Shown in pieces: positions 13,279 to 20,682 of a stretch of 64,000 nt of DNA; positions within the stretch are counted from its first letter, which is position 1; the number at the start of each line of letters is the position of its first letter. This DNA is from Shimia aestuarii (GTDB taxonomy: Bacteria > Pseudomonadota > Alphaproteobacteria > Rhodobacterales > Rhodobacteraceae): the NCBI RefSeq assembly GCF_900114635.1, contig NZ_FOTQ01000005.1, positions 62,001 through 126,000 of the forward strand, read 5' to 3'. Under the pieces are notes generated by a model, which had not been told where the DNA came from, did not search any database, and saw only the letters and a list, made by a program, of their open reading frames with translations. Both the position numbers and the translations under genes were made by a program.

Positions 13279-13307
13279 TTGACCCCCGCGCGCGGCTCAT
13301 TTACCTA
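13279..13307 (+). promoter_or_regulatory. Predicted promoter of tRNA-Gly
   Basis: TTGACC (13279-13284) matches a -35 element. With a 17-bp spacer the -10 would be TACCTA (13302-13307), a poor match. Transcription would start just before the mature tRNA 5' end at 13318. Confidence 0.4.
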
Positions 13308-13317
13308 AAGCGTCGCT

Positions 13318-13391
13318 GCGGGTGTAGTTCAATGGTAGAACGGCAGCTTCCCAAGCTGCATACGAGGGTTCGATTCCCTTCACCCGCTCCA
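13318..13391 (+). tRNA. tRNA-Gly (anticodon CCC)
   Basis: A complete cloverleaf: acceptor GCGGGTG pairs with CACCCGC, D-arm around GTAGTTCAATGGTAGAAC, anticodon stem GCAGC/GCTGC with loop TTCCCAA giving anticodon CCC (reads GGG), and T-arm GAGGGTTCGATTCCCTT. The 3' CCA is encoded (13389-13391). It converges on pgi. Confidence 0.96.
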
Positions 13392-13445
13392 CCCCTCCTC
13401 AAATTCGGATTGCCACATCACCGAACGGGTGCGGTTTGGTCATGC

Positions 13446-15047
13446 TCAATGCACAAAGCTCAGAACATGCGCCAGAAGAGCGCGCGTTGACGCACTCGTG
13501 CCTTCCGGCGGTGCCATGCCCGCCATCGCCGGAACAAGCCCCCCGGCTAGTTCCTTGCCCAGTTCCACCCCCCACTGGTCAAAGGAATTGATCCCGTAGA
13601 TCACCCCTTCAACAAATACGCGATGTTCATACAAGGCGATGATTTGCCCAAGAACATAAGGGGTTAGCTTGGGATAGACCAAGGTTGTCGACGGGCGGTT
13701 GCCCGGAAAGACTTTGTGTTTGGCCAATCTCTCAAGCTCCGGTCCTGACACGCCTTGCGCCGCCAACTGCGCGCGGGCTTCCGCTTCGCTGCGCCCCTTC
13801 AGAAGCGCCTCGGACTGGGCAAGGCAATTGGCGACAAGCGCGCGGTGATGTTCGGCCAATGCAGGTTCATGCCCCTGCGCGCCGACAAGGAATTCGCACG
13901 GCACCACCTGCTGGCCCTGATGAATGAGCTGATAAAAGGCGTGTTGCCCGTTGGTACCCGGTTCGCCCCAGACAATCGGTCCGGCAACACCCGGAAGAGT
14001 CTCGCCATTCATGGCAACACGCTTGCCGTTGGACTCCATCTCGAGCTGCTGCAGATAGGCTGGAAGTCGCGCAAGCCTTTGTTCATAAGGCAAAACCGCA
14101 CGCGTAGGGTACCCGCAAACCTGTTGGTTCCATAATCCGACAAGGGCAAGAAGAACCGGCATGTTCTCCTCGAATGGCGCCGTTTGGAAATGCCGATCCA
14201 TGGCCTGCCCGCCATCGAGAAACCCATCAAAGGCGGCGGGACCAATAGCGAGCATCAGTGACAGCCCGATCGGTCCCCAAACCGAAAACCGCCCACCAAC
14301 CCAATCGCCAAATCCAAAAACCCGCTCTTCGGGAATGCCAAACTCCTGGCACTTGTCGACCGCCGTGGAGATGGCGACAAACCGCTGCAATGCCTTGTCC
14401 CCACCGGCCCATTGCAGCGCCGATCGGGCGTTCAGCATGGTTTCCTGCGTGGTGAAAGTCTTGGATGCCACGATGAATAGCGTCGTTTCGGGGTCCAGCG
14501 GTGCAAGCGTATCCGTCAGGTCGGCCCCATCTACGTTCGAAATGAAATGGCAACGCGGCCCTTCATGATACGGCGCAAGCGCCATCACGGCCATCAGCGG
14601 GCCAAGGTCGGACCCCCCGATGCCGATATTGACAACGTCGGTGATACGCATGCCGTGGCCGGGAAAGCTCCCATCCCGCACGGCGCGGCAAAACGTTGCC
14701 ATTCGCGCGCGGGTGTCCGAGACCTCGGTCAACACATCCACCCCTTCGACAAGGACCGGTTCATCGTCCCGTCGGCGCAGCGCTGTGTGCAACACTGCAC
14801 GGTCTTCGGTTTTGTTGATCCTTTCACCACGGAACATGGCATCCCGACACGCCGCAACACCCGCCTCTTGCGCTACAGCGATCAAACTCGCCCGCGCGGG
14901 CCCGTCAATCGTGGTTTTGGAATAGTCGAACCAAAGACCATCAGAACACACCGTGAAATCCGCCGCTCTGTTCGGATTGAGTCCAAACAGGTCGCTTATC
15001 CTTGTTTCCACAGCGCCGGCGCGCAGATCCTCAAACGCTTTCCACAT
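13446..15047 (-). CDS. pgi: Glucose-6-phosphate isomerase
   Basis: Interconverts glucose-6-phosphate and fructose-6-phosphate. The ATG at 15047 gives 533 residues starting MWKAFEDLRAGA and lies 4 bases after the pgl stop. Visible family signatures are the SIS-fold phosphate-binding part VVNIGIGGSDLGP, the ASKTFTTQETM loop, the signature VGGRFSVWGPIGLS (PGI pattern 1), and the C-terminal FDQWGVELGK motif (pattern 2) with the catalytic Lys. It is the third gene of a zwf-pgl-pgi operon feeding the Entner-Doudoroff and pentose phosphate routes. Confidence 0.97.
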   Translation of the reverse strand: MWKAFEDLRAGAVETRISDLFGLNPNRAADFTVCSDGLWFDYSKTTIDGPARASLIAVAQEAGVAACRDAMFRGERINKTEDRAVLHTALRRRDDEPVLVEGVDVLTEVSDTRARMATFCRAVRDGSFPGHGMRITDVVNIGIGGSDLGPLMAVMALAPYHEGPRCHFISNVDGADLTDTLAPLDPETTLFIVASKTFTTQETMLNARSALQWAGGDKALQRFVAISTAVDKCQEFGIPEERVFGFGDWVGGRFSVWGPIGLSLMLAIGPAAFDGFLDGGQAMDRHFQTAPFEENMPVLLALVGLWNQQVCGYPTRAVLPYEQRLARLPAYLQQLEMESNGKRVAMNGETLPGVAGPIVWGEPGTNGQHAFYQLIHQGQQVVPCEFLVGAQGHEPALAEHHRALVANCLAQSEALLKGRSEAEARAQLAAQGVSGPELERLAKHKVFPGNRPSTTLVYPKLTPYVLGQIIALYEHRVFVEGVIYGINSFDQWGVELGKELAGGLVPAMAGMAPPEGTSASTRALLAHVLSFVH

Positions 15048-15051
15048 GGGA

Positions 15052-15741
15052 TCACACCGTCCAGTGAACATTTGCACCATCCAGAACGGATTGTATCGGC
15101 GCCTCCTTGGCGCGCAGCTTGCGCGCCTTTTCAAGCGCTATGCGCTTGTCCTCACCCTGTATCAACAGGTGTTTTCGCATCGCTCCGTCGAGCACACGCG
15201 CGGACAGAGTTACGCGCGTCTCAGGCAGGTCCTCGCGCCGCACCGGCACGAGGATCGGTGCATTCTCGGACAAAGCTTTTTCAAGCCCCTGTGCCTTGGG
15301 AAACAAAGACGCCGTGTGCATGTCCGCACCCATTCCCAAAAGCGCCACCGCAAGGGGCAGCTTTGGGGCAATCATGGCCTCCAGCTCCGCCAACACGTCT
15401 TCGGGCTGCAGGGCTGATGCATAAAGCGGCAGGAACCGCGCCGCCATCGCGCGGTTGACCAGCAATCGCTCCTTGATCAACCGGGCATTGGATCGCGGAT
15501 TGATTTCCGGCACCCATCGCTCATCCGTCGGGCAAATATCCACCCTCTCCCAATCCAGATCCGCCACGCTCAGCGCATCGAATACCGGACCCGGCGTCGT
15601 TCCGCCGGGGACCGCGAACAGCACCCTGTCCTCGTGATGCAGTGCTTCGCTCAGATCGTTGGCAAGCGCGCTGGCCACATCCATAACCAGCATGTCGAAA
15701 TCGGGATATTCCTTGAAGATCAATGCTTCATACCTCTCCAT
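15052..15741 (-). CDS. pgl: 6-phosphogluconolactonase
   Basis: Hydrolyses 6-phosphogluconolactone made by Zwf to 6-phosphogluconate. The 229 residues are of the DevB/SOL type and carry VLFAVPGGTTPGPVFDAL (phosphate-binding loop), DERWVPEINPRSNARL and VALLGMGADMHTASLFP with the catalytic His of the GMGxDGH-like motif (here GMGADMHTAS). The start overlaps the end of zwf by 22 bases, which indicates translational coupling. A slightly shorter start is possible, but the ATG at 15741 fits the family N-terminus. Confidence 0.93.
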   Translation of the reverse strand: MERYEALIFKEYPDFDMLVMDVASALANDLSEALHHEDRVLFAVPGGTTPGPVFDALSVADLDWERVDICPTDERWVPEINPRSNARLIKERLLVNRAMAARFLPLYASALQPEDVLAELEAMIAPKLPLAVALLGMGADMHTASLFPKAQGLEKALSENAPILVPVRREDLPETRVTLSARVLDGAMRKHLLIQGEDKRIALEKARKLRAKEAPIQSVLDGANVHWTV

Positions 15742-17171
15742 TCGCGCCCGTCCCGTCGCATCAACATGGCTGCATCGTCCGGTCCGGCGGAAAATGAATC
15801 ATATGGCTTGGGGGCGTCGCCACGCGCTTCCCAGCCGCGAATGATCGGATCGGTCCAGGCCCAGGCCGCCTCGACCTCATCGTTGCGCATGAACAGGGTC
15901 TGGTTGCCTCGGATCACGTCCATGATCAGCCGTTCATAGGCATCAGGCGAATCCGCATCCGGCCCCAGCGCCTCGGCGAAACTCATGTCCAAAGGCACAT
16001 CGATCAACCGCATGCCGCCCGGCCCCGGCTCCTTGATGGTGACACCAAGGGTGATTCCCTCATCGGGCTGCAGCTGAATGGTCAACTCGTTGCGATGGCG
16101 TCCGGCCTCGGGTCCAAAAATCGAATGCGGCGTGTCCTTGAACACCACCGTGATCTCGCTGTCACGCTCCTTTAACCTTTTTCCGGTACGAAGGTAAAAT
16201 GGCGTTCCCGCCCATCGCCAATTGTTCAGATGGCATTTCAGCGCGATGAAGCTTTCGGTTTTCGACCGCGGGTTGTCCACGTCCTCGCGATAGCTGGAAT
16301 GCCCGTCCGCTGCCGTGTACTGACCACGCACGATATGGTGTGGCTGCACCACGTCAAGCGCGCGGATCACCTTGAGTTTCTCGTCGCGCACCGCGTCCGG
16401 CTCGAACATCGCGGGCGGCTCCATCGCCGTCAGACACAACAGCTGCATCAGGTGGTTCTGCATCATGTCCCGCATGGCGCCGGCGTTTTCATAATACTCT
16501 CCACGTCCGCGTACCCCAACGGTTTCGGCCACTGTGATCTGGACATGGTCGATATACTGGGCATTCCAAAGCGGTTCGAAAAGCATGTTGCCGAATCGTA
16601 CAACCATCAGGTTTTGCACGGTTTCCTTGCCAAGGTAATGGTCGATCCGGTAGATCTGGCTTTCCTCGAAATGCTGCGACAGCTCACGGTTGAGCGCACG
16701 TGCCGAATCCAGATCGTGGCCAAATGGTTTTTCTACCACGATCCGAGTGTTGGCATGCACCAACCCATGCCGGTGCAGCCGCTGTGACAAATCCGAAAAC
16801 AGGCCCGGCCCAACCGAGTAGTAAAAGGCACACACCCGGTCGGGCACCATCATGCCCGACAGTGTGTCCCAGCCCTGATCCCCGCGGGCATCTATCGCAA
16901 CATAGGTCAGTTTTTCGCAGAACGCATCGACCGCGGATCGGTCGAGCGCAGCCTCTCCGCCGAATTCCGACAACGCCCCGCGCACGAAATCGCGATAGGC
17001 CGCCGCGTCCATCGTTGTGCGCGCAGCGCCGATCAGGCGCGATCCCCGGGGCATCTGCCCGGCGCAAAACCTCTTGAACAGGGCGGGCAGGATCTTGCGC
17101 TGGGCAAGATCGCCCGTACCTCCAAACACGACCAGATCGAACGTGTCGACCGGGATGATACGCGATGCCAT
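15720..17171 (-). CDS. zwf: Glucose-6-phosphate 1-dehydrogenase
   Basis: Oxidises glucose-6-phosphate with NADP+ (or NAD+), the entry to the Entner-Doudoroff and oxidative pentose routes. It has 483 residues. The coenzyme loop is FGGTGDLAQRK (16-26), the signature with the substrate-binding Lys and catalytic His is RIDHYLGKE (175-183), and VVEKPFGHDL precedes it. It is first in zwf-pgl-pgi. A palindromic operator lies 41 bp upstream of the ATG, consistent with control by a sugar-responsive repressor. Confidence 0.97.
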   Translation of the reverse strand: MASRIIPVDTFDLVVFGGTGDLAQRKILPALFKRFCAGQMPRGSRLIGAARTTMDAAAYRDFVRGALSEFGGEAALDRSAVDAFCEKLTYVAIDARGDQGWDTLSGMMVPDRVCAFYYSVGPGLFSDLSQRLHRHGLVHANTRIVVEKPFGHDLDSARALNRELSQHFEESQIYRIDHYLGKETVQNLMVVRFGNMLFEPLWNAQYIDHVQITVAETVGVRGRGEYYENAGAMRDMMQNHLMQLLCLTAMEPPAMFEPDAVRDEKLKVIRALDVVQPHHIVRGQYTAADGHSSYREDVDNPRSKTESFIALKCHLNNWRWAGTPFYLRTGKRLKERDSEITVVFKDTPHSIFGPEAGRHRNELTIQLQPDEGITLGVTIKEPGPGGMRLIDVPLDMSFAEALGPDADSPDAYERLIMDVIRGNQTLFMRNDEVEAAWAWTDPIIRGWEARGDAPKPYDSFSAGPDDAAMLMRRDGREWRGMKH

Positions 17172-17211
17172 GGCCCCGCCCTATTTTGCGGCCCAGCAAG
17201 GACCGGATTTC

Positions 17212-17223
17212 GTTAGCGCTAAC
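17212..17223. promoter_or_regulatory. Palindromic LacI-type operator upstream of zwf
   Basis: GTTAGCGCTAAC is a perfect 12-bp palindrome with the central CG step typical of LacI-family operators. It lies 41 bp upstream of the zwf ATG, in the divergent gap with the radical SAM gene. The regulator is not in the window. Confidence 0.6.
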
Positions 17224-17349
17224 AAACGCTCTATCATTTCGATCTTATCACCGCAACCGGGCATCACAACTCTGTCAGGGTCCGTCAAAGCAGTTTTCCT
17301 GCAACCACGAATTGGATAGGAAACCATAACGCAGTGGAAAGACAAACCC

Positions 17350-18291
17350 ATGAAAGATCAGGCGAATACCGCAAAATTTCTGGATCCCTTCGTAACGGCG
17401 GATGGTGATACCCGTGCGCAAGTTGCGCTGTCCAACCCGGAAACGCTTTGGTTCAACACCGGGACCCTGTGCAATATCGAATGTGAGAACTGCTATATTT
17501 TGAGTTCTCCCACGAATGACGCGCTAGTGTACCTGACAGCCGACGAGGTGACCGATTATCTCGATCAGCTCGATACGCGCGGCTGGAAAGTGCGTGAGAT
17601 CGGGTTTACCGGCGGCGAACCCTTCATGAATCCCGAAATGATCGAGATGACGCGTCGCGCGCTTGAACGGGGGTATGACGTTCTGATCCTGACCAATGCC
17701 ATGCAGCCCATGATGCGCAAACGGGTCAGGGCTGGGCTTCTGGAATTGCGGGACACATTCGCGGACAAGCTCACTTTGCGTGTTTCCGTTGATCACTGGA
17801 CGGAAGAGCTGCATGACAAGGAACGCGGCGCAGGCAGTTTCGCGCGCACGATCGAGGGCATGAACTGGCTACGCGACAACGGGTTCCGCATGACTGTCGC
17901 CGGGCGCACGGTCTGGGGGGAAGACGATGGCGCAGCCCGAAAGGGCTATGCACGTCTCTATGCCGAGCAAAAATACGCGATCGACGCCAACAACCCGGCC
18001 ACGACCGTCCTGTTTCCGGAGATGGACGAAACCGTAGAAGTTCCTGAAATCACAACAGCTTGTTGGGGAATTCTCAATAAGTCACCTGATGACGTGATGT
18101 GCGCTTCTTCTCGCATGGTCGTACGGCACAAAGGGGCGGACGGACCCTCGGTGATTGCTTGCACGCTGTTGCCCTACGATCCGCAATTCGACCTAGGCGC
18201 CACACTGGAAGACGCCGAGCGCTCGGTGCAACTCAACCATCCGCATTGCGCCAAGTTCTGCGTGCTGGGCGGCGCCTCCTGTTCGGCTTGA
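17350..18291 (+). CDS. Radical SAM protein with Cys-rich C-terminus
   Basis: A 313-residue radical SAM enzyme of unknown reaction. The cluster motif is CNIECENC (Cys43, Cys47, Cys50), the SAM-binding GFTGGEPFMNPE follows near residue 89, and the C-terminal third carries further Cys (CWGIL, MCASS, ACTLL, HCAKFC and SCSA), in the manner of SPASM or twitch auxiliary-cluster domains. The start ATG at 17350 has GGAAAG 8 bases upstream. No peptide-precursor gene or partner is visible next to it; the flanks are zwf (divergent) and DUF2855 (convergent). Confidence 0.85.
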   Translation: MKDQANTAKFLDPFVTADGDTRAQVALSNPETLWFNTGTLCNIECENCYILSSPTNDALVYLTADEVTDYLDQLDTRGWKVREIGFTGGEPFMNPEMIEMTRRALERGYDVLILTNAMQPMMRKRVRAGLLELRDTFADKLTLRVSVDHWTEELHDKERGAGSFARTIEGMNWLRDNGFRMTVAGRTVWGEDDGAARKGYARLYAEQKYAIDANNPATTVLFPEMDETVEVPEITTACWGILNKSPDDVMCASSRMVVRHKGADGPSVIACTLLPYDPQFDLGATLEDAERSVQLNHPHCAKFCVLGGASCSA

Positions 18292-18299
18292 CGACCGGC

Positions 18300-19364
18300 T
18301 CAAAGGCTAATGACATGCCCGTCACGCGGATTGGCCTTGCCGCGCGCCAAGGCGTCATACACTTCCGCCGCGGCGTCCAACCCAGAATGATCGCGCAGGT
18401 CCAGCCATGAACTTGCATCTTCGGCAATGCGTTTCCAGGCGTCGGAAATACGGCCTTCGATCACACCCGGCCCCCAATCGGCACGGCGTTTTTCAATCTG
18501 TGACGGGGCAAAAAAGAACTCTGGCTTCGGCCCGGCAAGCGCCTGTTTCCGCTGGAACTGGTCCCAGTGGCTGGTCCCGACAGCACTGGAATGGCGCAAG
18601 ACGTTGTCCAGATGCGTGTGAAGACGCGACTTGACCGTGGCATTTCCGGCCATGTCCACATAAACGGACGGAACCTGTTCAAGCTGTTCAATGTCGTCAT
18701 AGCTCAGCACTGTGTCACACGCGCCCAACCCCTCGACAAAAGCCTTGTTGCCTTCCGATGTCAGCCCAACGATCTTTACCGGGCGTGGCGCCAACTCGGC
18801 CAGAAACTTGCACAGACCCAGCCCGGTCTTGGATGAAGCACTCCCGATAACAACCTGTTCCGAATTAAAAAACGCGTTGTCCTCCAACCAGTCGCAAAGC
18901 AAGTATGAAGTTGCCAGCAAGGGCTGCAACAGTGCCTGAAGCCCCTCGTCCCGCGCAGATTTTTCCCGGCTGCGCACGTATCGGTTATAGACCGGCGGCA
19001 GGTTGGCGCGATGCGTGGCTGCATCCACGATCACAGCCCCCCCAACCGCCTCGGGCGTGATCACCAACTCCTCGGCCAACGGGAAAAAGCCGTAGAGACG
19101 TTCGCCCACGGTCACTGAATCCGTTCGGCTTTCCACAACCTCGGCAAACCCCCAGACGGGCACCAACCCTTTGCCTTCAACACCGCTCGGAAAGAACTTC
19201 CAATAGCCGATCACAAAACCCGTGGCCGCATAGGTGACGTTGTTCGCCGTCAGCGCAAACCGCCGCAGGGCCAAACGCGCCTGCCCGTTTTCCAATGACG
19301 TCCGAACCACTTCATCCATGGTCGTGGCCTTGATTTCGGCCTGGTCTATCAGAATGCGTTTCAT
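18300..19364 (-). CDS. DUF2855 family protein
   Basis: A 354-residue protein of the DUF2855 family, which resembles the medium-chain dehydrogenase fold. The N-terminal barrel-like part has RRFALTANNVTYAATG and GYWKFFP, and a Rossmann-like region follows (VVIGSASSKTGLGLCKFLA; VKIVGLTSEGNKAFVEGLG). No zinc-site Cys set of classic alcohol dehydrogenases is evident. The ATG at 19364 has GGGAG 7 bases upstream; a longer frame adds 16 unlikely residues. It lies 93 bp after the SYLF gene on the same strand. Confidence 0.85.
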   Translation of the reverse strand: MKRILIDQAEIKATTMDEVVRTSLENGQARLALRRFALTANNVTYAATGFVIGYWKFFPSGVEGKGLVPVWGFAEVVESRTDSVTVGERLYGFFPLAEELVITPEAVGGAVIVDAATHRANLPPVYNRYVRSREKSARDEGLQALLQPLLATSYLLCDWLEDNAFFNSEQVVIGSASSKTGLGLCKFLAELAPRPVKIVGLTSEGNKAFVEGLGACDTVLSYDDIEQLEQVPSVYVDMAGNATVKSRLHTHLDNVLRHSSAVGTSHWDQFQRKQALAGPKPEFFFAPSQIEKRRADWGPGVIEGRISDAWKRIAEDASSWLDLRDHSGLDAAAEVYDALARGKANPRDGHVISL

Positions 19365-19456
19365 GCGGCGTGCTCCCCTGTTGCTGGTCGTCACAGCATA
19401 GGCCGTCCGCACCCGCCTCCCAAACGCGCGTTCCCGCCGCTACGCCACGTCACGAG

Positions 19457-20155
19457 TCAGTTAAGCTCAGGCGAGCGCCAATATTTCGTCCCCTCGGCGG
19501 TGGCCCCTACACGCCACCCCTTCTTGCTGGGAAAAAAGAACGACCGCCCGTCGACAAAGCGGATATTCCCGTCGCTGCGGTCTTCGCCGGACATTGTTTC
19601 ACCCCCGGCGCTGGCATCTAACCCGTTGACCACGAAATCTTCGAAATCCGCCGGCGTTTCGAACAGGATCACGAACTGGTTGACGAATCCGCCGATCCCG
19701 ATCGCCGCACCTACACCGCCGCTGCTCATGTTCATGTAGGTGCGTTCGCCCTTGGGTAGGGAAACGGCGACGCCCCGCCCGTACCCGGCTGTCACGGGAA
19801 ACACGGTGACACGCCGGGAATCGAACACCGCGTAACCGGCACTTTGCTCATAAAGCGCCCTGGCCTTGGCATTCTCGGTCAGCAACCGCGCCATGATGTT
19901 TTCGGAAGACGCATCCAGCCGTGCACGGGTGGCTTCGGGCGTTTCCTCGTTCGAAATCAGCTCCCCTGTCGAATCGAGCGTCTTCCCAACGGCGTCTGCG
20001 CCATCGCTAACAGTGTTCCCCACAGCTTCGGCGCCCTTGCCGATGGCCTCACCGGTTTCCTTGGCACCCTTCTTGATCTTCTGCCACGCGGTTTCCGCCT
20101 GACCGGGCCCGCACAGACCAACCGCGAGGGCACAACCTAGAAGTCTTTCCCACAT
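19457..20155 (-). CDS. SYLF/Ysc84 lipid-binding domain protein, exported
   Basis: A 232-residue protein with a short signal peptide (MWERLLGCALAVGLCGPGQAE, cleavage near residue 21). Residues ~25-70 form an alanine/glycine-rich helical repeat (KKGAKETGEAIGKGAEAVG, then NTVSDGADAVGKTL) that resembles amphipathic lipid-associated repeats. The C-terminal SYLF domain (about 95-230) shows GYAVFDSRRVTVFPVTAGYG, RGVAVSLPKG, SSGGVGAAIGIGGF and FVILFETPADFEDFV. SYLF domains bind phosphoinositides in eukaryotes; the bacterial role is unclear, probably in the periplasm. Confidence 0.82.
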   Translation of the reverse strand: MWERLLGCALAVGLCGPGQAETAWQKIKKGAKETGEAIGKGAEAVGNTVSDGADAVGKTLDSTGELISNEETPEATRARLDASSENIMARLLTENAKARALYEQSAGYAVFDSRRVTVFPVTAGYGRGVAVSLPKGERTYMNMSSGGVGAAIGIGGFVNQFVILFETPADFEDFVVNGLDASAGGETMSGEDRSDGNIRFVDGRSFFFPSKKGWRVGATAEGTKYWRSPELN

Positions 20156-20220
20156 TTATTTCACCCACTCCATCTCCGCAAACATCAGAGCATAGGAAGC
20201 GGTTTCTGAAAAGCGGCGCG

Positions 20221-20490
20221 TCAGTGTATTCGAAATTCACCCACAACATTGCGCCATTCTCCGACGGCCACCAACTTGCGGTGCGTGAACCTGACGGAAT
20301 GCAGCGGACCGTCCAGCTCGCGCTGCCAGAATTCGATGAATTCAAACAGCTTGGGATGGTCCGGCGCAAGATCGTACTCCTGCCAGATATAACTGTTGAG
20401 AACATGAATATGGTCCGGCATGTGATAAAAGAACTCTGCCGTGGTCAGCCCATATCCTTTGAGCATCATTTCCGTTTCGGACATCTCCAT
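20221..20490 (-). CDS. Usg family protein
   Basis: An 89-residue protein matching the alphaproteobacterial Usg family, known by name from a tryptophan/hisT-region gene but without a proven activity. Family residues visible are YGLTTAEFFYHMPDH, the WQEYDLAPDHPKL segment and FWQRELDGPLHSVR. The start ATG at 20490 is followed by a second ATG two codons on, either of which could be used. It is divergent from gyrA. Confidence 0.85.
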   Translation of the reverse strand: MEMSETEMMLKGYGLTTAEFFYHMPDHIHVLNSYIWQEYDLAPDHPKLFEFIEFWQRELDGPLHSVRFTHRKLVAVGEWRNVVGEFRIH

Positions 20491-20559
20491 TCTGTGCGCC
20501 TCCTTTTGCTCGTATACACAGGATGGCGCGACAAGATTTAATTTTCAATAAAAACAGTC

Positions 20560-20590
20560 TATTAGCACTATTCATCGACCGGTGCTAATA
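20560..20590. repeat. Inverted repeat in the usg-gyrA intergenic region
   Basis: TATTAGCAC (20560-20568) and GTGCTAATA (20582-20590) are perfect 9-bp arms around a 13-bp spacer; the arm centres are 22 bp apart, about two helical turns. It sits ~18 bp upstream of a possible gyrA promoter (TTGCAC 20608-20613, TATAGT 20632-20637). It could be an operator for a dimeric regulator. Confidence 0.7.
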
Positions 20591-20682
20591 CTCTCGGACT
20601 TGTGCCATTGCACCCCATATCCTGCCTCTGATATAGTTTTCTCAACAACATATGGACCGCCACAAAGAAGCGAGCACAGGAC

